64,000 nucleotides of DNA from Brevundimonas viscosa (GTDB lineage: Bacteria > Pseudomonadota > Alphaproteobacteria > Caulobacterales > Caulobacteraceae), in NCBI RefSeq assembly GCF_900116065.1, contig NZ_FOZV01000005.1, positions 134,001-198,000 of the forward strand, written 5' to 3'. Within the stretch, counting starts at the first letter, position 1. Every line of letters starts with the position of its first letter. The position numbers and the translations under genes are program-made. Shown piece after piece: positions 17,481 to 28,087 of this stretch. The notes under the pieces were generated by a model, which did no database searches, had not been told where the DNA came from, and saw only the letters and a program-made list of their open reading frames with translations.

Positions 17481-17505
17481 GGGGCGGCCCGTTCGGGACC
17501 GCCCC
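17481..17505 (-). terminator. Hairpin downstream of rpoD
   Basis: GGGGCGG / CCGCCCC forms a 7-bp perfect stem, extended by partial pairing, starting about 12 nt after the rpoD stop on the minus strand. The sequence after it (TTCTC) is only weakly T-rich. Confidence 0.6.
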
Positions 17506-17516
17506 TGGATCTCGCC

Positions 17517-19457
<1,941 letters not shown>

Positions 19458-19526
19458 TCAGTCTCTTCTCCGGGTGGAGGGCTGGTCCGGCCCGCCGCCA
19501 AATACAACACGTGGCGAGGTCGTTGG

Positions 19527-21392
19527 TTACGAACTCGCGCTGTCTTCCCAAATCTCTCCGGTTTTGATCGCACGGCGAAGCGCGTCCCGCTCGGCCTTCA
19601 GCCTGCGGAACGCCTCGTCCTGCCCGGGCACGCTGCGCGCCGACGACAGGGCGTCTTCCAGGGCGGCGACACGCGTGAGCGCGTCGAACGCCTGCGACCA
19701 ACGGATCCGCGCCTCGGCGAGGGGCTTGTCTGCAGCCAGGAAAGGCGCGCCGGACTTCGCCGCCGCCTTCTCGACCTCGCGCATCAAGACGTCATGACCC
19801 GATTGCGCCAGATGGCGACGGAGCGCAGCAGAGTCAAGGTCCTGACCCGAGAAGCGCAGACGGACGAGTTCCTGGGCAAGGCCGTCCAGCGCCCTGTCGC
19901 CGAAGCCATGGGCGGCGATCGCCTCAAGATGGTCGTCCATCCTCGCGGGATCGTCGACGGCGCCATGCGCCAGCGCGGCGGCGACCGGTTCGATGGCGCG
20001 GCTCAGCGACTGCATCGCCTGCGCGCCCTCGGCCGTCTGACCCAGCACGGGCGGCGGCCCGAAGCGCCGGCCGCTCCGGGCCGTCGCCGTTCCCGCACCT
20101 TGGGGCGGCCTGCGAGCGGGGAACAGGGCGTCGAAACGGTCGAACAGCTCGCGTCGGTACTGCTCCGCCAGATCGCGGTCCTGGATCGCCGAGGCCGCCT
20201 GCCGCAGGCGACCCTTGAAGCCCGCCCGGCGCTCGGGCGTGTCCAGCGGCTCGGCCTCGGCCTCCTTCTGGAACAGCACCTCCGCGAACGGCCGCGTGGC
20301 CGCCAGCGCCTGCCGCAGCGCCGGCGCCCCCTGGTCGCGCAAGATGTCGTCCGGGTCCTTGCCGCCGTCCAGCAGGGCGAAGCGGAATGACCGGCCCGGC
20401 TTCAGCTGCGGCAGCGCCCGATCGATCGCCCGGTAGGCCGCCCGCCGCCCCGCGGCGTCGCCGTCGAAGCACAGCACCGGCTCGTGCGACACGCGCCACA
20501 GCCGCTCCATCTGTTCCTCGGTCAGCGCCGTGCCCATCGGAGCCACGGCCGGGAGGCCGGCTCGCTGGCAGGCGATCACGTCCATATATCCCTCGACCAC
20601 CACGATCGCCTGGTCGGACTTGCTCTCGGCCCCGAGGATGCGTCGCGCCTCCGGCAGGCCGTACAGGGTGGCCCCCTTGTGGAAGAGCGGGCTCTCGGGA
20701 CCGTTCAGATATTTGGCCCGATCGTCCGGGTTCATGGCCCGCCCGCCGAAGCTGACGATGCGACCGCGGGCGTCGAGGATCGGGAACATCAGCCGGTCGC
20801 GGAACCGGTCGTACGGGCTGCCGCCTCCCTCGGGAGCGATCAGCAGGCCCGCCTCGACCAGCTGGCCCGGGTGTGCGCCGCGCTGCACCAGCGCCGTCTT
20901 CAGGCCTTCGCGATCGTTCGGCGCATAGCCGAGCCCGAACCGTTCCCACTGGTCCTCGGGCAGGCCGCGCCGCTCCAGGTATTCCCGCGCCGCCTTGCCC
21001 GGAGAGCGCCGCAGGTTGGCGGCGAACCACTTCTGGGCGAGGTCCATCCAGTCGGACAGCCCCTGCCGCTTCTGCTCACGCTCCGCGGCCTGCGGGTCCT
21101 CGGCCGGCAGGGCCATCCCCGCCTCGCCCGCCAGACGCTGCACCGCCTCGACGAAGCTCAGTCGCTCCGTCTCCTGCAGAAAGCTGATGACGTCCCCGTG
21201 CTTCCCGGAGCTGAAATCGTGGAAGAAACCCTTGTCGTCGTTGACGAAGAAGCTCGGCGACTTCTCCTTGGTGAAGGGCGACAGTCCGACGTACTCGCGT
21301 CCCTGACGCTTGAGCTTCACCGTCCGTCCGATCACGTCGGACGGTCGAAGGCGGGCCTTCAGTTCTTCCAGGAAGCGTTCGTCGAAGCGCAC
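19527..21392 (-). CDS. dnaG: DNA primase DnaG
   Basis: The 621-residue primase makes RNA primers at the replication fork. The N-terminal CHC2-type domain lacks the zinc ligands: positions matching Cys/His/Cys/Cys are S38, T41, D59 and S62 (SPFTKEKSPSF; FFHDFSSGKHG). Toprim motifs are VVVEGYMDVI and the metal-binding FDGDAAGRRAA. A C-terminal DnaB-interacting helical region follows from about residue 440. The start is GTG with AAGG upstream. It is probably cotranscribed with rpoD. Confidence 0.97.
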   Translation of the reverse strand: MRFDERFLEELKARLRPSDVIGRTVKLKRQGREYVGLSPFTKEKSPSFFVNDDKGFFHDFSSGKHGDVISFLQETERLSFVEAVQRLAGEAGMALPAEDPQAAEREQKRQGLSDWMDLAQKWFAANLRRSPGKAAREYLERRGLPEDQWERFGLGYAPNDREGLKTALVQRGAHPGQLVEAGLLIAPEGGGSPYDRFRDRLMFPILDARGRIVSFGGRAMNPDDRAKYLNGPESPLFHKGATLYGLPEARRILGAESKSDQAIVVVEGYMDVIACQRAGLPAVAPMGTALTEEQMERLWRVSHEPVLCFDGDAAGRRAAYRAIDRALPQLKPGRSFRFALLDGGKDPDDILRDQGAPALRQALAATRPFAEVLFQKEAEAEPLDTPERRAGFKGRLRQAASAIQDRDLAEQYRRELFDRFDALFPARRPPQGAGTATARSGRRFGPPPVLGQTAEGAQAMQSLSRAIEPVAAALAHGAVDDPARMDDHLEAIAAHGFGDRALDGLAQELVRLRFSGQDLDSAALRRHLAQSGHDVLMREVEKAAAKSGAPFLAADKPLAEARIRWSQAFDALTRVAALEDALSSARSVPGQDEAFRRLKAERDALRRAIKTGEIWEDSASS

Positions 21393-21410
21393 GACCGCCT
21401 TATAGCGCGC

Positions 21411-21530
21411 GACTCGCCGAAAGGCGGCGATTTACCTTTCATTAACCAAAAAGGCGAAACTCGCTTGATAACCATCTGATTCAGGACATTTTTTCATGGA
21501 ACTATCCACAAGGGCTGTGGATTAACCATA
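21411..21530. promoter_or_regulatory. dnaG upstream region with cell-cycle-type sites
   Basis: The 213-nt gap between dnaG (minus) and a small gene (plus) is AT-rich for this genome. It holds two GANTC (CcrM-type) sites at 21411-21415 and 21478-21482. There are three TTAACCAT-like repeats: TTAACCAA at 21442, ATAACCAT at 21468 and an exact TTAACCAT at 21522. Two near-consensus DnaA boxes face each other at 21502-21510 (CTATCCACA) and 21516-21524 (complement of TAATCCACA). DnaA, CtrA and CcrM are the Caulobacter cell-cycle regulators with these motif types; binding here is inferred. Confidence 0.5.
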
Positions 21531-21605
21531 CGTCCGCTCCGGAAGAGGGCGGGTTCCGGCGGCGACGCGGCGAAGAACGCGGCTCCGCCCGGGAGTGAGA
21601 GTTCC

Positions 21606-21872
21606 ATGTTCGTCGCCATCGCCCGTCCAGCGGTGGAGCCTGAAGGTCCCGACGCCGTCGCCGTCCCCGGTTCCCCGCCCATCGCAGATCTGTCGCCGCG
21701 CGCACTGCACGCGCGCCTGCTCGAGAATGCGGCTCTCCGACGCCTCCGTGGCGTCGAGCGTCGGCGCAGCAACCGCCTCGAGGATGCGGCCTACTGGCTT
21801 CACGCCGCCCCTGTGGCGGTCCGCAAGGCCTCGGCCCTGCGCGAACAGAAGAGCTTCGCCCCCCTGCCCTGA
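21606..21872 (+). CDS. Small hypothetical protein
   Basis: The 88-residue protein shows strong third-position GC bias across its length and a GGGAG about 12 nt before the ATG, so it is probably real. It has a Pro/Ala-rich first third and an Arg-rich helical middle (LHARLLENAALRRLRGVERRRSNRLEDAAYWL). No signal, membrane segment or family is seen. It is convergent with carA, ending 6 nt before the carA stop codon. Confidence 0.6.
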   Translation: MFVAIARPAVEPEGPDAVAVPGSPPIADLSPRALHARLLENAALRRLRGVERRRSNRLEDAAYWLHAAPVAVRKASALREQKSFAPLP

Positions 21873-21878
21873 CCGCAA

Positions 21879-23039
21879 TCAGCGCTTCATCGAGTCGGCG
21901 AAGCGCTGGAACAGGTACAGGCTGTCCGTCGGCCCCGGCGAGGCTTCCGGGTGGTGTTGCACGCTGAACACCGGCCGGTCCTTCAGCGCGATGCCGCAGT
22001 TGGTCCCGTCGAACAGGCTGACATGGGTCTCGACCACCGCCTCCGGCAGGCTGTCCCGATCCACCGTAAAGCCGTGGTTCATGGAGACGATCTCGACCTT
22101 GCCGGTGGTCAGGTCCTTCACCGGATGGTTGGCCCCGTGGTGGCCCTGGTCCATCTTCACCGTGCGGGCGCCCAGCGCCAGCGCCAGCATCTGGTGCCCA
22201 AGGCAGATTCCGAACATCGGCTTGCCGCTGTCCACCAGCTTGCGGATCTCGGGCACAGCGTACTCGCCGGTCGCCGCCGGGTCGCCGGGGCCGTTCGACA
22301 GCACCACGCCGTCGGGATTGCGGGCGAGGATCTCTTCGGCCGTCGTGGTGGCGGGAACCACGGTGATCTTCGCCCCTGTCGAGGCCAGCGCCCGCAGGAT
22401 GTTCCGCTTCACCCCGTAATCGACCACGACCACCGAGCGGTCGCTGGCGTCGACGCGGGGATATCCCTCGGGCCAGTCCCACAGGCCCTCATCCCAGTCG
22501 AACGACTGCAGGGTGGTGGCGTCCTTTGCGAGGTCCAGCCCGACCAGTCCGCTCCACGCCTTCGCCCGCGCCGTCAGCGCGTCGAGATCGAAGCGACCTT
22601 CCGGGTCATGGGCGATCACCGCATGCGGCGCGCCGGAGTCGCGGATGCGTGCGGTCAGGGCGCGAGTGTCGACGCCGGCGAGACCGACGACGCCGCGCCG
22701 CTTCATCCAGCCGTCGAAGTCGCTGTCGCTGCGCCAGTTGGCCGGGTCGGTCGGCAGGTCGCGGAAGATCGCGCCCCGCGCCGCGGTCTCCGCGCCGCCG
22801 CCGATCTGCTCGACATCCTCGACGTTCACCCCGGTGTTGCCGACGTGGGGGAAGGTGAAGGCCAGGATCTGGCTCATGTAGGACGGGTCGGTCAGGATCT
22901 CCTGATAGCCCGTCATGGCGGTGTTGAAGACCACCTCGCCCAGCGCCGAACCGACGGCCCCGCAGCCCAGGCCCTGCAGGACGGTCCCATCCGCGAGCGC
23001 CAGAACGCCCGTAACCCCTGGAAGCAGCTTCTCGGTCAT
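21879..23039 (-). CDS. carA: Carbamoyl-phosphate synthase small subunit
   Basis: The 386-residue glutaminase subunit feeds ammonia to CarB for arginine and pyrimidine synthesis. The N-terminal CPSase domain has [17 protein letters not shown] near residues 40-56. The C-terminal class I amidotransferase has the nucleophile in [19 protein letters not shown], and the His/Glu pair in [12 protein letters not shown]. The ATG giving MTEKLLPG was chosen over an in-frame upstream start because conservation begins there. carB lies 8.4 kb away on the other strand, so the two subunits are not in one operon. Confidence 0.97.
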   Translation of the reverse strand: MTEKLLPGVTGVLALADGTVLQGLGCGAVGSALGEVVFNTAMTGYQEILTDPSYMSQILAFTFPHVGNTGVNVEDVEQIGGGAETAARGAIFRDLPTDPANWRSDSDFDGWMKRRGVVGLAGVDTRALTARIRDSGAPHAVIAHDPEGRFDLDALTARAKAWSGLVGLDLAKDATTLQSFDWDEGLWDWPEGYPRVDASDRSVVVVDYGVKRNILRALASTGAKITVVPATTTAEEILARNPDGVVLSNGPGDPAATGEYAVPEIRKLVDSGKPMFGICLGHQMLALALGARTVKMDQGHHGANHPVKDLTTGKVEIVSMNHGFTVDRDSLPEAVVETHVSLFDGTNCGIALKDRPVFSVQHHPEASPGPTDSLYLFQRFADSMKR

Positions 23040-23084
23040 GGGCGCTCCATACAGCCGAATCCCGGCAAGCAAACGGCGGCGTCG

Positions 23085-24422
23085 TTAGGCGTCGCCCGGC
23101 CCCGGGTCAACCGGCCGCGCCGAACGGCGGACGACGGCGAGCCAGGCGACGACCATCAAGGTGAAGAAGCCGGCCGAGGGAAGAACGTAACCCGGCGCCG
23201 CGAACGCGATCGCCGCCGCAGCGAAAACGAGCCCCGCGCCGGCGGTGACCCGGGTGCGCGGACGCTTGGCCAGCCGGAACAGCGAGACCGAACACATGGC
23301 GTAGACGACCAGGGTCAGGACCGACGTCACCCCGACAAGCAGGCCGAACTGCCCGCCCAGGGTCGGCTGTCCGGACAGGACCGTGACCACGCTCATGATC
23401 GCGGCCCCCAGCAGGGGGTTGGCGACCGGGGTCCGGTCACCCGCCCCGAAGCCGGCCGGAAGGTAGCCGTGGCGCGCGGCGGCGCGGGCCGTCTCGCCGC
23501 CCATCATGACCCAGCCGCCGACCGTGCCGATCGTCTTGACGATGGCGCAGACCGCCACGAGCCCGGCGATGGAGCCGCCGAAGACCCGCTGCGCCAGATC
23601 GGCGTAGGGGCTGGAGGACGCTTCGATCTCGGCCAGCGGGATGACGCCGAACACCGACACCGTAGCGGCCACATAGACCACGGTGGCCAGCCCGACGCCG
23701 GCGACGGACGCCCGGCCGACATCCCGTCCGGGATTGCGCACCCGACGCGACAGGGCCGCGGCGCTCTCCACGCCCAGGTAGGCCCAGAAGATGATGGCCA
23801 GCGAGGCCGGCACGGTTTCGAACAGCGGCGCGCCGGATGGGCTCCATGAGGCCGCGAACAAATCCGGGTCGAAGGCGCGGGCGCCCGCCACCACCGCGAT
23901 GGCGATCGGGACCAGACCGATGACGAGGGCCGCGGCGGCAAGCCAGGACGCGGTTCGAGTTCCGAAGATGTACGCGATCGTGGCCGTCCAGATGATGGCG
24001 AGATTGCAGAAAGTCGCCGCCACCGGATCCCGGAGCACGGGCCAGAAAAACCCCAGATAGCCTGTCGCCGCCACCGCCACGGCCACATTGCCCACGAGGC
24101 AGGCCGCCCAGAAGGCCAGCGACACATTGAAGCCGGCGAAACGGCCCAGGCCGCGCTCGGCGAAGCCCGCCAAGCCATCGGCGTCGGGCTGCAGGCGTCC
24201 CAGCGCCCCGAAGACGAGGGCCAGCGTCGCCGCGCCGGCCGCCGCGACCAGCCAGCCGATCAGGGAGGAAGCGCCGGTCGGCGCCAGACTGACCGGAAGC
24301 AGATACAGGCCGGAGCCGATCATGTTGCCGGCCACCACCAGCGCGGCCAGGCCCCAGCCCAGCTTGTGCCGGTCCGCCAGCGGCTCCTCCGGCAACGGGA
24401 CGGGGCGGGCGACGTCGCTCAT
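23085..24422 (-). CDS. APC superfamily amino acid/polyamine permease
   Basis: The 445-residue inner-membrane transporter has about 12 predicted TM segments and the APC motif AALVVAGNMIGSGLYLLPVSL in TM1 near residues 25-45. The order resembles the AdiC/PotE-type exchangers (TM6 region FWAYLGVESAAALSRRVRNPGRD). The start ATG overlaps the Rieske oxygenase stop by ATGA, so the two are translationally coupled. That suggests it imports the oxygenase substrate or exchanges a product. Substrate class is probably an amino acid, polyamine or betaine-like compound; this is inference. Confidence 0.88.
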   Translation of the reverse strand: MSDVARPVPLPEEPLADRHKLGWGLAALVVAGNMIGSGLYLLPVSLAPTGASSLIGWLVAAAGAATLALVFGALGRLQPDADGLAGFAERGLGRFAGFNVSLAFWAACLVGNVAVAVAATGYLGFFWPVLRDPVAATFCNLAIIWTATIAYIFGTRTASWLAAAALVIGLVPIAIAVVAGARAFDPDLFAASWSPSGAPLFETVPASLAIIFWAYLGVESAAALSRRVRNPGRDVGRASVAGVGLATVVYVAATVSVFGVIPLAEIEASSSPYADLAQRVFGGSIAGLVAVCAIVKTIGTVGGWVMMGGETARAAARHGYLPAGFGAGDRTPVANPLLGAAIMSVVTVLSGQPTLGGQFGLLVGVTSVLTLVVYAMCSVSLFRLAKRPRTRVTAGAGLVFAAAAIAFAAPGYVLPSAGFFTLMVVAWLAVVRRSARPVDPGPGDA

Positions 24423-25417
24423 GCATGGACCTCGGCGATGCGGGACTGGAACCATGCCACGCCGCCTTCATGCCGCGGGCTCAGCACGCCCCGATCATAG
24501 GCGCCAGCCGACAGATTCGCCTGCACGGACTCGCAGATGCGGGCGTCCTCCGCGGTCAATCTGTCCGAAGCGGCCAGCGCCTCGCCGAGCGCCGCCTCGC
24601 CTCCGTCGTTGAGGAACAGGTAGTCCAGCCGGGTGCGTCCGGCGGCCAGCGGCGTCATCCGCTCGATCATGGCTCCGTCCCGATACACGTTGATCCCGAG
24701 ATTGGGCCACAGCCAGCCCCAGACGCCCGCCTGGGGGCCGTCGTTCACCCCGACCGCTTCCTGAAGCACCAGATTGTCCTCGACCTGCACGCGGTAGGGC
24801 GCGCCCCCGAGTTCTTCCGCCAGCACGGGGTGCACGGCGCCGATGTGGTAGCCCTCCAGGTAGTTCTCGACATAGACCTTCCAGTCGCAGGCGAGGTCAT
24901 GGGTCCTGCGAACCGCCGGACGGGCCATGCGCAGACCCCGCTCGACCATCAACCGCTCCAATGGCCCGACGTGCGCCTCCAGCGAGCCGGCCTCGCCATC
25001 CGGATTCAGGAAGACCAGCCCCCGCCACGTCGCACTCCTCACCTCGAACAGGCCCAGATTACGGGGGTCGAAACCATCCGCTGGACCAAACCCCGTCGCC
25101 GCCCGCAAACGGCCGTCAAGGGCGTAACGCCAGCCGTGGTAGGCGCACACCAGCTCGCCGTCGCAATGGCCGCGCTCTCCCTGCACCAGCGGCCCTGCGC
25201 GATGGCGGCAGACATTGTGAAAGACCCGAACCGTCCCCTCCCGGTCCCGCACCATCATCAGCCGCATGCCGGCCGTGTCCGTGGCCAGCCAGTCGCCCGC
25301 GGCGGCGATCTCGTCCTCGTGGCCGAGGAACAGCCATGTGCGGTCGAAAACCTGGCTCCGCTCGCGCGTCCAGGCCTCCGGGGCGCCATAGAGCCGGGCG
25401 GGCAGGGTCTGCTGCAT
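24419..25417 (-). CDS. Rieske non-heme iron oxygenase (quaternary-amine type)
   Basis: The 332-residue oxygenase alpha subunit has a Rieske [2Fe-2S] centre: CRHRAGPLVQG (about residues 70-80) and CAYHGWRYALDGRL (about 90-103). The mononuclear iron motif is ENYLEGYHIGAVHP near residue 188. A Glu in place of the bridging Asp, as in VENYLEGYH, is typical of choline monooxygenase, glycine-betaine and carnitine oxygenases, so a quaternary amine substrate is likely. No reductase partner gene is adjacent. It is coupled to the downstream APC permease. Confidence 0.87.
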   Translation of the reverse strand: MQQTLPARLYGAPEAWTRERSQVFDRTWLFLGHEDEIAAAGDWLATDTAGMRLMMVRDREGTVRVFHNVCRHRAGPLVQGERGHCDGELVCAYHGWRYALDGRLRAATGFGPADGFDPRNLGLFEVRSATWRGLVFLNPDGEAGSLEAHVGPLERLMVERGLRMARPAVRRTHDLACDWKVYVENYLEGYHIGAVHPVLAEELGGAPYRVQVEDNLVLQEAVGVNDGPQAGVWGWLWPNLGINVYRDGAMIERMTPLAAGRTRLDYLFLNDGGEAALGEALAASDRLTAEDARICESVQANLSAGAYDRGVLSPRHEGGVAWFQSRIAEVHA

Positions 25418-25458
25418 TCGTGCAGGAGGCCTGCCCCGTCGGAGGGCGTCAACAGCAA

Positions 25459-26319
25459 TCAGACCCTCAACGGATCCATCCCCGCGAACACGGCATGCGT
25501 CGCGCCCGCCGAGTACGCGGCCAGACCGCGATCGGGCCGCAGGTTCAGCAGCAGGACCTGGCCGCAGGACGCGCGCGCGACCCCGATCAGCTCGGCTGCA
25601 CCGCGCCAGTCGCGCGCATGCTCGTGCTCAACGCCCGCGAAGTCGATGGCGAGGCAGCACCCTCCGACGTTCTTCAATCTCCGCGCCGCGGCCAGGTCCG
25701 GCGCGATGTGAAGCACGATCCCCTGGGCCGCGGTCTCAAAATGGCTGATCGCTTCGGCGATCGCCTCGGGCGGCGCCTGCTCCAGCCCTCCCAGCACCTC
25801 GATCATGAGACTTCCGGGTGTCCGCGCGTGCTGGAGTTCGGTGCACAGCAAGGCGAAGCGGCCGCGACTGGAAGCCACAGTCCGCCAGTAGGCCGGCAGG
25901 AGGCCGCTGCCTGCCGGGGCCGACCGCAGCAAGTCCAGACCCTGGCGGAGAGTCAGCAGGTCGATCCGGTGCAGGTCCACGGCATCCAGGGTTCGGCGGC
26001 CGAGACCGAGCAAGGCGCGCTCGCCGCCCTGATGCCGGACGAGGCGGCGTATGCGGCGCCCGACGGGAGCCGAGCGGGCGAGGTCGAAGACCGGCTGCGC
26101 CGCCAGGGTGACGGTGAGATCGCGCTGCGCCCGCGTCACCACGGTGAACGTCAGGCTCTCGTAGGCCTCGGCATAGCTGCGGCGCGCCGACGTGGATGGA
26201 GCCACAGCCGGGGCGGGCGGCGAAAAGCCGGGAGCTTCCGGCGCGACCTGCGTGGCCGGCCGGCGATCCTGTTCCGCTTCGGGCTGGATCGGACTCCAGC
26301 CGTCCGATGGGGTTCCCAT
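25459..26319 (-). CDS. Hypothetical protein, possible degenerate EAL-like fold
   Basis: The 286-residue protein has a Pro/Ala-rich N-terminus of about 60 residues and then an alpha/beta pattern. Strands such as SLMIEVLGGLE, GIVLHIAPDL, CLAIDFAGVEHEH and QVLLLNLRPDRGL are spaced as in a TIM-barrel and weakly recall an EAL phosphodiesterase, but the E-x-L and DDFG motifs are absent. AGGAG lies 6 nt upstream of ATG 26319, which decided the start. It is divergent from the HAD gene. The Rieske gene begins only 41 nt downstream. Confidence 0.6.
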   Translation of the reverse strand: MGTPSDGWSPIQPEAEQDRRPATQVAPEAPGFSPPAPAVAPSTSARRSYAEAYESLTFTVVTRAQRDLTVTLAAQPVFDLARSAPVGRRIRRLVRHQGGERALLGLGRRTLDAVDLHRIDLLTLRQGLDLLRSAPAGSGLLPAYWRTVASSRGRFALLCTELQHARTPGSLMIEVLGGLEQAPPEAIAEAISHFETAAQGIVLHIAPDLAAARRLKNVGGCCLAIDFAGVEHEHARDWRGAAELIGVARASCGQVLLLNLRPDRGLAAYSAGATHAVFAGMDPLRV

Positions 26320-26483
26320 GACCGACTCCTGTGGACGGCCCCCCGGGAAATAACCCGGCACCCTGACACGGACTTCCTCAACGCCGTGCGTACAAACATG
26401 GCTAATCCCGGTCGCCGCCTCGAGAGCTGCGCCGCCCGCCGTGGGCGCTTGCGCGCTCCGGCCCGGGCGGGCAAGGAGCGGCG

Positions 26484-27188
26484 ATGACCATCACCACGAT
26501 CGGTTTGGACGCCGACGATACGCTCTGGCACAACGAAACCATCTTCCGGCTGACCCACGACCGGTTCGTCGAACTGCTGGCGGAACACGGAGACCGGGAG
26601 CACATCGAGACCCGGCTATCCGCGACGGAGCAGCGGAACCTGCGGCTCTACGGCTACGGCGTGAAGGGCTTCACCCTGTCCATGATCGAGACGGCGATGG
26701 AACTCACAGGCGGTGAGGCGCCCGCGGCCGTGGTTCGCGAAATTCTCGCGGCCGGTCGCGAGATGCTCTCCCACCCGGTGGAAACCCTGCCCGGCGTCGA
26801 CGAGGCCCTCGCCGCGCTATCGGAGAACCACCGGTTGGTGCTGATCACCAAGGGCGACCTGATGGACCAGGAACGCAAGCTGGCCGCCTCGGGCCTTGGC
26901 GACCTTTTCGCCGCCGTCGAGATCGTGTCCGAGAAGCACGCCCACACCTACGACCGGGTCTTCAACCGGCACGGCACGGGGGCGGCGGAAGCGGTCATGG
27001 TCGGCAACTCGATGCGCTCGGATGTGCTCCCGGCGCTGCAGGCGGGCGCGTGGGCGGTCCACATCCCCTATGCCGTCACCTGGGCCCATGAACTGGCCGA
27101 CGCCCCCGAGGACGACCCCCGTTTCGCGGCGCTGGAGTCGATAGGTGATCTTCCAGGCTGGATCCAGGCCCGGATCGGTCAGGCGTAG
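26484..27188 (+). CDS. HAD-family hydrolase
   Basis: The 234-residue haloacid-dehalogenase fold protein has motif I GLDADDTLW with nucleophile Asp9 and acid Asp11. Motif II is LVLITKGD, motif III the Lys in VSEKHAHTYDRVF, and motif IV MVGNSMRSDVLPALQAG. A helical cap (C1 type) lies between. It is likely a phosphatase of unknown substrate, in the cytoplasm. Its 3' end overlaps the convergent sulfotransferase gene by 10 nt. Confidence 0.92.
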   Translation: MTITTIGLDADDTLWHNETIFRLTHDRFVELLAEHGDREHIETRLSATEQRNLRLYGYGVKGFTLSMIETAMELTGGEAPAAVVREILAAGREMLSHPVETLPGVDEALAALSENHRLVLITKGDLMDQERKLAASGLGDLFAAVEIVSEKHAHTYDRVFNRHGTGAAEAVMVGNSMRSDVLPALQAGAWAVHIPYAVTWAHELADAPEDDPRFAALESIGDLPGWIQARIGQA

Positions 27189-27973
27189 CCCAGCAGGGCG
27201 CGCAGTCCCGGAGCATGGAAGTCGACGAGGCGCCGCTGCGCCTCCGGCAAGGCCGCGGGGAACTCCAGTCCCTCAGGCAGTTTCAGATTCTCCCGCGCGG
27301 TGCGGCTCAGCCTCCGGTCCGCCCCCACCTGAACCCGCTCGCGCCAGTCCTCGGGACGTTCGATGCCGGCAGCGTCAAGCAGGCCGGCGAAGAACCTGTC
27401 GGCGTCCTCCGAATCCAGAGCCTTCACCGCGCGCACCGCATCCTCGTAGCGCACCAGATGCACCCCCGTGCCGAGCCAGGCCGCGGCGTTGTGGGTGTAG
27501 ATGTCGATGAGCGCCGGCGACTTCTGGTGGATGCCGAAGATCATCATGTTGAGGATCGCCTCGGCGCTGTAGAGGCCGGGCGTCTTGAGGTGCTGGATGT
27601 TCTCCTGATCGAACTCCTCGGAGACGAAGAAGCGCGCCCGCGCCAGCACCCAGTCGTAGGGGTCGCGCACCAGCAGGATGTGCCGCGCGTGGCGGATGTT
27701 GGCCAGCGACTGGTCGCTGAACAGCAGGTGGCCGGCGGCCAGCCGCGGGGCGTGCGGATTGAAGGCGTCCAGGTGCAGATGCATGTTCGGGATCTGCACG
27801 AAATCCCGGTCGTGGTGCTGCTCCACGGGCACGAACATCCGCAGGATGTTGCGAAGCAGGTGGGTGCCGCCCTTGGGGATGCTGTTGACCAGCACCGGCT
27901 GGCGCAGTGGAGCCTGCGGGAAGGCCGCCACCTTCTCGTTCAGGGTGTCCTGGATGCCTCGAATGATCGCCAT
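27179..27973 (-). CDS. Sulfotransferase-family protein
   Basis: The 264-residue protein has the PAPS-binding loop NSIPKGGTHLLRNILRMF near residues 30-47 and the 3'-phosphate motif RHILLVRDPYDWVLARARFF near residues 96-115. A GHLLFSD segment precedes the latter. It is a standalone sulfotransferase domain, unlike the TPR-fused one at 9073-10536. Substrate is unknown; cell-surface glycans or lipids are common targets for the family. It is followed on the same strand by no other gene. Confidence 0.85.
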   Translation of the reverse strand: MAIIRGIQDTLNEKVAAFPQAPLRQPVLVNSIPKGGTHLLRNILRMFVPVEQHHDRDFVQIPNMHLHLDAFNPHAPRLAAGHLLFSDQSLANIRHARHILLVRDPYDWVLARARFFVSEEFDQENIQHLKTPGLYSAEAILNMMIFGIHQKSPALIDIYTHNAAAWLGTGVHLVRYEDAVRAVKALDSEDADRFFAGLLDAAGIERPEDWRERVQVGADRRLSRTARENLKLPEGLEFPAALPEAQRRLVDFHAPGLRALLGYA

Positions 27974-28038
27974 GCCGTCGCCTCGCGCGGCCCGCGCCGC
28001 CAGTGCCGTGCGCCGCGGCGCACGATGAACACGATGAA

Positions 28039-28064
28039 GGGGCGGCGGATTTCTCCGCCGCCCC
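28039..28064 (-). terminator. Terminator of the TonB receptor gene
   Basis: An 11-bp perfect inverted repeat (GGGGCGGCGGA / TCCGCCGCCCC) with a 4-nt loop lies 24 nt after the receptor stop codon on the minus strand. It is followed only by TT, so it is strong in stem but weak in tail. Confidence 0.75.
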
Positions 28065-28087
28065 TCCGGTCAGTCAAGCGTCTGTAA

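Noticed and set aside
21502..21524. A chromosomal origin at the two DnaA-like boxes
   Set aside because: There are only two imperfect boxes, with no AT-rich unwinding element and no dnaA, hemE or parAB genes nearby.
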